NCBI GenBank assembly: GCA_905221605.1
Contig: CAJNDS010001654.1
Location: 1-11,868, forward strand
Origin: Symbiodinium natans
Lineage: Eukaryota; Sar; Dinophyceae; Suessiales; Symbiodiniaceae
Direction: 5' to 3'
DNA: 11,868 nucleotides
Positions 1-6,815 of this stretch are shown piece by piece. The translations under genes were made by a program, and so were the position numbers. The notes beneath the pieces were generated by a model. The model was not told where the DNA came from. It saw only the letters and a list, made by a program, of their open reading frames with translations, and made no database searches. Positions within the stretch are counted from its first letter, which is position 1, and every line of letters begins with the position of its first letter.

Positions 1-280
1 TAGGGTTTAGGGTTTAGGGTTTAGGGTTTAGGGTTTAGGGTTTAGGGTTTAGGGTTTAGGGGTTTTAGGGTTTAGGGTTTAGGAGGTTTTAGGGTTTAGG
101 GTTTAGGGTTTAGGGGGGTTTAGGGTTTAGGGTTAGGGTTGAGGGTTAGGGTTTAGGGTTTAGGGTTTAGGGTTTAGGGTTTAGGGTTTAGGGTTTAGGG
201 TTTAGGGTTTAGGGTTTAGGGTTTAGGGTTTAGGGTTTAGGGTTTAGGGTTTAGGGTTTAGGGTTTAGGGTTTAGGGTTT
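1..280 (+). repeat. TTTAGGG telomeric repeat array 1, interstitial orientation
   Basis: About 40 near-perfect heptamers of TTTAGGG run from the first base to 280, where the array stops within a unit at TTTAGGGTTT and passes into unrelated DNA. This heptamer is the telomere repeat of most plants and green algae and of several alveolates. Variant units cluster between about 57 and 150: TTTAGGGGTTT, TTTAGGAGG, TTTAGGGGGG, TTAGGG and TTGAGGG. The flanks are almost pure. The G-rich strand is the plus strand, so it points rightwards into the window, whereas a true left chromosome end would read CCCTAAA. The array is therefore internal, inverted, or a product of misassembly. It may be truncated by the window edge. 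Confidence 0.97.
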
Positions 281-600
281 GCGCCGAAGCTGGAGGATAT
301 GACATGGCCGGGCGGGCGAACAAACTTGAAATTTGTTTCGGTTCCGGAGCACGCTCAAGGCCATCGAGAATGGGGCCTTGCTTCGGCCACATCATTTCAC
401 GCGTTTCCCTCCCGCGCCGTCAAGTGCGGCTCCCACCCTTTGCCAGCTCCGCCTTTTAGGGTTTAGTTTCCTAAACTCATGTTTAGGAAACTCTCTTGTT
501 TTTTTCTCGCCGCCCTTCTTGTATGTGTTCTTGTCGGGTGTATTAAACCCTAGTCAAAGTTGCTTGTTTGGTCCACCACGATCTCAGTCCTCTTGCAGCC
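281..600. other. Non-repetitive stretch, no gene supported
   Basis: This sequence follows directly on telomere array 1. Open frames exist on the plus strand (333-662), but the translation is low complexity, shows no recognisable domain, and runs into the downstream repeat. Two stray telomere-like heptamers (TTTTAGGGTTTAG) occur near 454-466 next to an inverted repeat. I see nothing else that can be named. Confidence 0.6.
465..492. repeat. Perfect 12-bp inverted repeat
   Basis: The arms AGTTTCCTAAAC (465-476) and GTTTAGGAAACT (481-492) are exact reverse complements separated by the 4-base spacer TCAT. The arms contain the telomere-like strings CCTAAAC and GTTTAGG. The left arm directly follows a short TTTAGGG-like run. 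It could be a relic of two telomeric pieces joined in opposite orientation, or a simple hairpin. No function is assigned. Confidence 0.85.
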
Positions 601-1505
601 TGCTAGTCCTGCAGGGGGGTCAACCGGAGGTTTTGCACCGGGGGAAAGAGACCGATGGTTGACCGTAGCTGTTAAGCACCGTACTGGTGCTCAGATCACA
701 AAGAAAACCGAAGAGCATGTTTGGGTCGAACGGAGGTTTCTGCCCGGGGGAAGACGTCGGTGGTTGACCGTAGCTTTCGAACCCGGTACTTGTGTTATGT
801 CAATCCACAGGTGGGTCGACCGCGAGTTGATTGGAGGTTCTGCTGTCGGGAGGAGGACGTCGCTTGTTAGACGTAGCTCTTGAGCACCGTACTTGTGCTC
901 TATCAGCGTGTCCATCCGCGAAGCATTTTTTTGGGTCGACCGGAGGTTTTGCCAGCAGGGAGGTTTTATGCCCGGGAGAAAGACCGTTGCGTTGATTGTG
1001 CCAGCAGGGAGGTTCATGCCTGGGGGAAAGACCGTTGCGTTGATTGAAGGTTTTGCGCCCGGGAGAAAAACATCGGCGGGGGAAAGGCAGCGTTTAAGCA
1101 CCGTCCTGGCACGACACCAAAGGCAGGTATTAAGCCCGGTACTTGTGCTATATCAGGATACAGATCCGAGGTGCTGTCGGGGGAAAGACATCACTGGTTG
1201 GATGTAGCTTTTGAGCACCGTTCTCGTGCTCTATCAACATATGAATCGCGAAGCCATTTGGGCCAACCGGAGGTTTTGCGCCCGGGGGAAAGACCGTTGC
1301 ATTGATTGGAGGTTTTGCGGCCGAGGGAAAACCATCTTTGAATTGATTGGAGGCTTTACGCCTCCTGTAGATCCGCGAAGCATTTCTGTGTCGATTGGAG
1401 GTTTTGCGAGCATGGAAAGACCGGAGGTTTGGCGTCCCGGGGGAAAACCGTTCATTGATTGGAGGTTTTGCGCCCGGGGGGAAAAACATCGGCGGCGGCT
1501 GACCG
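600..1505. repeat. Degenerate GC-rich repeats (GGAGGTTTTGC / CCCGGGGGAAAGACCG)
   Basis: The blocks GGAGGTTTTGC, CCCGGGGGAAAGACCG, TTGACCGTAGCT, GAGCACCGTACTTGTGCT and TCCGCGAAGCATTT recur in the same order with irregular spacing. The larger unit is roughly 95-120 bp (GGAGG blocks near 626, 731, 833 and 942). A shorter unit of about 40 bp takes over between about 1265 and 1490. The copies are strongly diverged from each other, so the array is old. Long open frames cross it on both strands, for example 691-1101 minus and 1211-1792 plus, because the repeat lacks stop codons. Their proteins simply restate the repeat (RRF-PG, LTVA) and I do not treat them as genes. Confidence 0.8.
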
Positions 1506-1511
1506 TAGCTA

Positions 1512-1705
1512 GTGATTCCACCCTGCTTCCACCTTGCTTCCAGCTCGCTTCCACGTTGCTTGCACTTTGCTTCCACCTTGCTTCCACCTTGCTTCTACCG
1601 TTCTTCAACCTTGCTTCCATCTTGCTGCCACCTTGCTTCCACCTTGCTTCCACCTTGTTTCCGCTTGCTTCCACCTTCCTTGCGCGTTGCCTCCACCTTG
1701 TTGAT
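1512..1705. repeat. 11-bp minisatellite, consensus CTTCCACCTTG
   Basis: About 17 tandem copies of an 11-bp unit, consensus CTTCCACCTTG, with point variants such as CTTCCAGCTCG, CTTGCACTTTG and CTTCAACCTTG. Eleven bases repeat in frame every 33 bp, so every reading frame encodes an 11-residue repeat: LPPCFHLASTL-like on plus, KVEARWKQGGS-like on minus. The unit contains no stop codon, which explains the overlapping open frames on both strands. The block sits exactly between the GC-rich repeats and the 93-bp satellite. Confidence 0.92.
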
Positions 1706-1716
1706 GACTTAGCATG

Positions 1717-3068
1717 GCTTAGCCAAAGTCCGAAAATCCGCGTGGGGTACCGTTTACAGTTCAAGTGCCAAACTATAGAAAGTGGCCCCTAAATTATAGA
1801 CGCTTATAGTTTAAACAAAGTCCGAAAATCCGCGTGGGGGTAGCGTTTGCAGTTTAGGTGCCAAACTGTAGAAAGTGGCCCCAAACTTTCGACGTTTATA
1901 GTTTAGCCAAAGTCCGAAAATCCGCGTGGGGGTACCATATATAGTTTAGGTGCCGAACTATAGAAAGTGGCCCCTGAACTATAGACGTTTATAGTTTAGC
2001 CAAAGTCCGAAAACCCGTGTGGGGGTAACGTTTACAGTTTAGGTGCCAAACTATAGAAAGTGGCCCCAAACTTTCAACGTTTATAGTGTAGCCACAGTCG
2101 AAAATCCGCGCGGGGGTACCATTTATAGTGTAAGTGCCGAACAATAGAAAGTCGCCCCTAAGCTATAAACGTTTATAGTTTAGCCAAAGTCCGAAAATCC
2201 GCGCGGGGGTACCGCTTACAGTTTGAAAGTGCCCCTAAACTATAGACGTTTATAGGTTCGCAAAAGTCCGAAAATCCACGTGAGGTTACAATTTACAGTT
2301 CAGGTGCCAAACTATAGAAAGTGACCCCTAAAACCATAGGTGTTTATAGCTTAGCCAAAGTCCGAAAATCCGCGTGGGGGCACCGCTTGCAGTTTAGGTG
2401 CCAAACTATAGAAAGTGGCCCCTAAACTAAAGACGTTTATAGTTTAGCCAAAGTCCGAAAATCCGCGTGGGGGTACCGTTTACAGTTTAGGTGCCAAACT
2501 GTAGAAGGTGGCCCCAAAAACTGTCGACGTTTATAGTTCAGCCAAAGGCCGAAAATCCGCGTGGGGGTACCGTTTACAGTCTAGGCCAACATCCGAAAAT
2601 CCGCGTGAGGGTACCGTTTACAGTTCAGGTGCCAAACTATAGAAAGTGGCCCCTAAACTATAGACGCTTACAGTGTAGCCAAAATCCGAAAATCCGCGTA
2701 GGGGGTATCGTTTTGCACGTTTACAGTCAGGTGTCAAGCTATAGAAAGTGACCCCTAAAACAATAAACGTTTATAGTTTAGCAAAAGTCCGAGAATCCGT
2801 GTGGGGGTACCATTCACGGTTTAGGTGCCACACTAAAGAAAGCGGCCCCTGAACTATAGACGCTTATAGTTTAACCAAAGTCCGAAAATCCGCGTGGGGG
2901 GTACCGTTTACAGTTTAGGTGCCCAACTGTAGAAAGTGGCCCCAAATGTCCGACGTTTATAGTTTAGCCAATGTCCGAAAATCCGCGTGGGGGTACCGTT
3001 CACAGTTTAGGCCCGCGGGGGTACCGTTTATGCCAAACTATAGAAAGCGACCCCTATAAACTGTAGAC
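1717..3068. repeat. 92/93-bp subtelomeric satellite (family A)
   Basis: About 14-15 head-to-tail units, spaced 92, 92 and 93 bp where I measured them on the marker AGTCCGAAAATCCGCG (1727, 1819, 1911, 2004). Each unit is the 50-bp family-B unit (a TACAGTTTAG-type start through to GACGTT) followed by a second TATAGTTTAG and about 33 bp containing CCAAAGTCCGAAAATCCGCG and TGGGGGTACCGTT. Units differ by scattered substitutions and small indels. One partial unit near 2581 is shortened to the marker half. Between about 3000 and 3070 the marker half drops out and the array changes to the 50-bp form. No gene is supported inside. Confidence 0.95.
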
Positions 3069-4880
3069 GTTTGTAGTGTTGGCGTTAAACTATAAGAGCG
3101 GCTCCTAAACTATAGACGTTTATAGTTTAGGCGCTAAACTATCAAGCTTGGCTCCTAAACTATAGACTTTTATAGTTGAGGCGCTGAACTATACAGGTTG
3201 GCTCCTGACCTATGGACCTTACTAGTTTAGGCGCTAAACTATAAAGAGTGGCTCTTAAACTATAGACATCTATAGTTTAGGCGCTAAACTATAAAGGGGG
3301 GCTCCTAAACTGTAAACGTTTATAGTTTAGGCGCTAAACTATAAAGAGGGGCTCCTAAACTGTAAACGCTTATAGTCTAGGCGCTAAACTATAAAGAGTG
3401 GCTCCGAAACTATAGACGTTTATAGTTTAGGCGCTAAACTATAGAGAGGGGCTCCGAAACTGTAAACGTTTATAGTCTAGGCGCTAAACTATAAAGAGGG
3501 GCTCCTAAATTAAAGACGTTTATAGTTTAGGCGCTAAACTATAAAGAGTGGCTCCTAAACTATAGACGTTTATAGTTTAGGCGCTAAACTATAAAGAGGG
3601 GCTCCGAAACTGTAAACGTTTATAGTTTAGGCGCTAAACTATAAAGAGGGGCTCCTAAACTATAAATGTTTATAGTTTAGGCACTAAACTTTAAAGAGTG
3701 GCTCCTAAACTATAGACGTTTATAGTTTAGGCGCGAAACTATAAAGAGGGGCTCCTAAACAGTAAACGTTTATAGTTTAGGCGCTAAACTATAAAGGGGG
3801 GCTCCTAAACTGTAAACGTTTATAGTTTAGGCGCTAAACTATAAAGAGGGGCTCCTAAACTGTAAACGTTTATAGTTTAGGCGCTAAACTATAAAGGGGG
3901 GCTCCTAAACTGTAAACGTTTATAGTTTAGGCGCTAAACTATAAAGAAGGCTCCGAAACTGTAAACGTTTATAGTTTAGGCGCTAAACTATAAAGAGGGG
4001 CTCCTAAACTATAGACGTTTATAGTTTAGGCGCTAAACTATAAAGAGTGGCTCCTAAACTATAGACGTTTATAGTTTAGGCGCTAAACTATAAAGAGGGG
4101 CTCCTAAACTGTAAACGTTTATAGTTTAGGCGCTAAACTATAAAGAATGGCTCCGAAACTATAGACGTTTATAGTTTAGGCGCTAAACTATAAAGAGGGG
4201 CTCTTAAACTATAGACGTTTATAGTTTCGGCGCTAAACTATAAAGCATGGCTCCGAAACTATAGACGTTTATAGTTTAGGCGCTAAACTATAAAGACTGG
4301 CTCCGAAACTATAGACGTTTATAGTTTAGGCGCTAAACTATAAAGAGTGGCTCCTAAGCTGTAAACGTTTATAGTTTAGGCGCTAAACTATAAAGAGGGG
4401 CTCCTAAACTGTAAACGTTTATAGTTTAGGCGCTAAACTATAAAGGGGGGCTCCTAAACTGTAAACGTTTATAGTTTAGGCGCTAAACTATAAAGAGGGG
4501 CTCCGAAACTGTAAACGTTTATAGTTTAGGCGCTAAACTATAAAGAGGGGCTCCTAAACTATAGACGTTTATAGTTTAGGCGCTAAACTATAAAGAGTGG
4601 CTCCTAAACTATAGACGTTTATAGTTTAGGCGCTAAACTATAAAGAGGGGCTCCTAAACTGTAAACGTTTATAGTTTAGGCGCTAAACTATAAAGAGGGG
4701 ATCCAAAACTATAGACGTTTATAGTTTAGGCGCTAAACTATAAAGAGTGGCTCCTAAACTATAGACGTTTATAGTTTAGGCGCTAAACTATAAAGAGGGG
4801 CTCCTAAACTATAGACGTTTATAGTTTAGGCGCTAAACTATAAAGGTTGGCTCCCAAATTATAGACGTTTATAGTTTAGG
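3069..4880. repeat. 50-bp palindromic satellite (family B)
   Basis: About 36 head-to-tail units of almost exactly 50 bp. The unit is TATAGTTTAG, GCG, CTAAACTATA, AAGAGGGGCTC, CTAAACTATA, GACGTT. It holds one forward and two reverse-complement copies of the same 10-mer. Two dyads result. One is a 12-bp stem (TTTATAGTTTAG / CTAAACTATAAA) around the 3-base loop GCG. The other is a near-perfect 26-bp palindrome across the unit boundary, centred on AAAC|GTTT in the GTAAAC variant. Common variants are TAGAC or TAAAC before GTT, and GAGTGG, GAGGGG or GGGGGG in the G-rich block. Telomere-like TTTAGG and CCTAAA occur on both strands of every unit. Confidence 0.97.
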
Positions 4881-5645
4881 ACCATCCGTGGGGGTCTCCC
4901 AGGATTGGCCTGGACCGAGCTTCAAAATGCGATTTTTTAGTACAGAAATCGATGCCGGAAATGCTGCCTCCAATTTCTGGATTTTGCCCTAAACTATAGA
5001 GCCCCAAACTCTAGAGCCTAAACTATAAACGTTTATAGTTTCGGCGCTAAACTATAAAGCTTGACCCCTAAACTATAAACGTTTATAGTTTAGCCGCTAA
5101 ACTATAAAGGTTGGCTCCTGAAACTATAGAAGCGTTTATAGTTTAGGACCATCCGTGGGGGGTCCCCCAGGATTGGCCTGGACCGAGCTTCAAAATGCGA
5201 TTTTTTAGTACAGAAATCGATGCCGGAAATGCTGCCTCCAATTTCTGGATTTTGCCCTAAACTATAGAGCCCCAAACTCTAGAGCCTAAACTATAAACGT
5301 TTATAGTTTCGGCGCTAAACTATAAAGCTTGACCCCTAAACTATAAACGTTTATAGTTTAGCCGCTAAACTATAAAGGTTGGCTCCTAAACTATAGAAGC
5401 GTTTATAGTTTAGGACCATCCGTGGGGGGTCCCCCAGGATTGGCCTGGACCGAGCTTCAAAATGCGATTTTTTAGTACAGAAATCGATGCCGGAAATGCT
5501 GCCTCCAATTTCTGGATTTTGCCCTAAACTATAGAGCCCCAAACTCTAGAGCCTAAACTATAAACGTTTATAGTTTCGGCGCTAAACTATAAAGCCTGAC
5601 TCCTAAACTATAGACGTTTATAGTTTAGCCGCTAAACTATAAAGC
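4881..5645. repeat. 267-bp higher-order repeat, three copies
   Basis: Three nearly identical copies start with ACCATCCGTGGGG at 4881, 5148 and 5415, each 267 bp apart. Each copy has about 110 bp of sequence found nowhere else in the window (through ATGCGATTTTTTAGTACAG and CCAATTTCTGGATTTTGCC), followed by about 155 bp of family-B satellite. The first two copies differ only by small changes such as GTGGGGGTCTCCC versus GTGGGGGGTCCCCC, and CTCCTGAAAC versus CTCCTAAAC. The third diverges after about 5594 and merges into degenerate satellite. Perfect 26-bp palindromes occur at 5068-5093 and 5336-5361. The high identity implies recent amplification. Confidence 0.95.
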
Positions 5646-5775
5646 CTAAACTATAAAGCCCTAAACTATAGACGCTAAACTATAAACGTCTATAGTTTAG
5701 AGCCAAAGCTATAGAGCCTAAACTATAAACGTTTATAGTTTAGACGCAAAACTATAGAAATCTTTATAGTTTAAC
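5646..5775. repeat. Decayed end of the 50-bp satellite family
   Basis: Irregular, closely packed CTAAACTATA and TATAGTTTAG 10-mers with variable spacers continue the satellite after regular periodicity is lost. One perfect 26-bp palindrome centred on AAAC|GTTT lies at 5718-5743. The satellite ends near TTTATAGTTTAACC at about 5775. Confidence 0.85.
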
Positions 5776-5815
5776 CGTGATTTCGGGCAGGTTTTGGGGT
5801 ATATATATAATATAT

Positions 5816-5829
5816 TGTCAGTACTGACA
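5816..5829. repeat. Perfect 14-bp palindrome TGTCAGTACTGACA
   Basis: TGTCAGTACTGACA is its own reverse complement. It follows directly on the AT-only tract (ATATATATAATATAT). A palindrome beside an AT tract can be a dimeric protein-binding site or part of an element terminus; no specific factor can be named. Confidence 0.8.
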
Positions 5830-5850
5830 CCGCTCCACTGCCTAGCGGTG
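5828..5850. repeat. Inverted repeat with 7-bp arms
   Basis: The arms CACCGCT (5828-5834) and AGCGGTG (5844-5850) flank the 9-base spacer CCACTGCCT. It overlaps the last two bases of the preceding palindrome, so the two dyads cannot fully form together. Confidence 0.65.
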
Positions 5851-5940
5851 GCACGGCACGCTCTCTGGTAAGACAGTTGAACTGCTGTATAGGCATATTG
5901 TATGTGCGATGCCCATGCAGCCACTTGCTTTGGGCGGCTC

Positions 5941-5976
5941 GGCTGGTGGGAAAGGAGCGAAGCTCCCCCACCAGCC
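5941..5976. repeat. Two-tier hairpin next to telomere array 2
   Basis: The outer arms GGCTGGTGGG (5941-5950) and CCCACCAGCC (5967-5976) are exact complements. Inside, the arms GGAGC (5954-5958) and GCTCC (5962-5966) close a GAA triloop. The only unpaired bases are a 3-base AAA bulge on the left and the loop, giving 15 base pairs in 36 bases, mostly G-C. It ends 8 bases before the telomere array starts at 5985. As RNA or single-stranded DNA it should fold very stably from either strand. Confidence 0.88.
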
Positions 5977-5984
5977 ACGCCTGA

Positions 5985-6280
5985 GTTTAGGGTTTAGGGT
6001 TTAGGGTTTAGGGTTTAGGGTTTAGGGTTTAGGGTTTAGGGTTTAGGGTTTAGGGTTTAGGGTTTAGGGTTTAGGGTTTAGGGGTTTTAGGGTTTAGGGT
6101 TTAGGGTTTAGGGTTTAGGGTTTAGGGTTTAGGGTTTAGGGTTAGGTTTAGGGTTTAGGGTTTAGGGTTTAGGGTTTAGGGTTTAGGGTTTAGGGTTTAG
6201 GGTTTAGGGTTTAGGGTTTAGGGTTTAGGGTTTAGGGTTTAGGTTAGGGTTTAGGGTTTAGGGTTTAGGGTTTAGGGTTT
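5985..6280 (+). repeat. TTTAGGG telomeric repeat array 2, internal
   Basis: About 42 heptamers of TTTAGGG in the same orientation as array 1. The left boundary is abrupt, at CACGCCTGA followed by GTTTAGGG, as expected where a telomere was seeded on a broken end. A few variants occur: TTTAGGGGTTTT near 6080, and GGTTAGG near 6141 and 6242. The array ends at 6280, again within TTTAGGGTTT, and passes into unrelated T- and G-rich DNA. It is internal to the window, so as assembled it is an interstitial telomeric repeat. Confidence 0.97.
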
Positions 6281-6310
6281 ATAGAAATTGTATAGGGTTT
6301 GTGTCCGGAG

Positions 6311-6350
6311 TTTTGGGGGGTTTTGGGGGGTTTTGGGGGGTTTTGGGGGG
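6311..6350 (+). repeat. Four exact tandem copies of TTTTGGGGGG
   Basis: Four exact 10-bp copies are followed by a partial, altered fifth (TTTTGCCGGG). Four runs of six G separated by TTTT meet the standard G-quadruplex pattern on the plus strand. The open frames through this tract (6288-6626 and 6301-6510) read as Gly/Phe/Val repeats and are a by-product of composition. Confidence 0.93.
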
Positions 6351-6401
6351 TTTTGCCGGGTTTTGTTTTTTGCCTTTCAATGTTTTACATTTTTGTTGGT
6401 T

Positions 6402-6445
6402 GGGCTTGGGGGGGCTGGGGGGGATGGGGGGCTGGGGTGGGGGGG
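6402..6445 (+). repeat. G-run cluster, G-quadruplex prone
   Basis: G runs of 3, 7, 7, 6, 4 and 7 bases lie at 6402-6404, 6408-6414, 6417-6423, 6426-6431, 6434-6437 and 6439-6445, separated by at most three bases after the second run. This fits one or more intramolecular G-quadruplexes on the plus strand, the same strand that is G-rich in the telomere arrays. Confidence 0.85.
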
Positions 6446-6449
6446 CTTG

Positions 6450-6815
6450 TGCCAGAATTCAAATTTTGAAGGTCTGTATCGGCCCAAAACCTCAAGAATT
6501 AAAATTTTGAAAGCCTGGGAATCTTTGGATATGGATCCCAAATCTCTAGATTTCAAATTTGGAAGATCTGGGGATTTCTGGATAATTGATCAAAATCTCC
6601 TGCAGTCCTCCAGGATTCAAATTTAGAAGGCCTGGGGATCTTTGGATATCGATTCAAAACCTCTGGAATTTTCGGAATTCAAATTTTGAAGGATTTGATA
6701 AATACTGGATATCTGAATAAGTCCTCCAAAAATCTTTAGAATTCAAATTTGGAAGATCTGGGGACTTCTGGATAATTGATCAAAACCTCCAGAATTAAAA
6801 TCTTGAAGATCTGGG
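6450..6815. repeat. Degenerate tandem repeat of about 52-64 bp
   Basis: About seven diverged copies share the core ATTCAAATTTTGAA followed by GATCTGGGGA, TTCTGGATAATTGATC and AAAACCTCC. Cores lie near 6458, 6500, 6551, 6615, 6678, 6740 and 6795. Spacing is about 42 and 52 bp for the first two intervals and 62-64 bp for the next three. The core TTCAAATTTTGAA is a near-palindrome. Divergence is high, so the array is old. No gene is supported. Confidence 0.82.

Larger units (their letters stand above)
5776..5984. other. Non-repetitive structured island before telomere array 2
   Basis: About 209 bp that match neither the satellite on the left nor the telomere repeat on the right. In order it contains an AT-only tract (5801-5814), a perfect 14-bp palindrome (5816-5829), an overlapping 7-bp-arm inverted repeat (5828-5850) and a long hairpin (5941-5976). 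Minus-strand open frames (5733-5978 and 5771-5971) cover it but have no recognisable domain. Possible readings are a small structured RNA, the end of a mobile element, or a conserved subtelomere core; nothing in the window decides between them. Confidence 0.6.

Noticed and set aside
1-280. Genuine left chromosome end
   Set aside because: A left end would read CCCTAAA on the plus strand; here the G-rich strand is on plus and the array continues into other DNA on its right.
333-883. Plus-strand open frames of 109 and 107 codons right of telomere array 1
   Set aside because: No recognisable domain, low complexity, and the second half translates the degenerate GGAGGTTTTGC repeat.
691-1792. Long open frames of up to 193 codons on both strands
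   Set aside because: They overlap each other on opposite strands and simply translate the GC-rich repeat and the 11-bp minisatellite, which lack stop codons.
3069-4880. CRISPR array (regular direct repeats)
   Set aside because: The whole 50-bp unit repeats with no unique spacers, and the setting is eukaryotic with telomere repeats, so it is a satellite.
5801-5815. TATA-box promoter
   Set aside because: The AT-only tract has no gene on either side that would use it; composition alone is not enough.
5941-5984. Bacterial-type intrinsic terminator
   Set aside because: The G-C hairpin is not followed by a T run, and all context is eukaryotic.
6288-6626. Plus-strand frame with a Gly/Phe/Val-rich start
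   Set aside because: The Gly-rich part comes from TTTTGGGGGG repeats and G runs; the rest comes from the degenerate AT-rich repeat.
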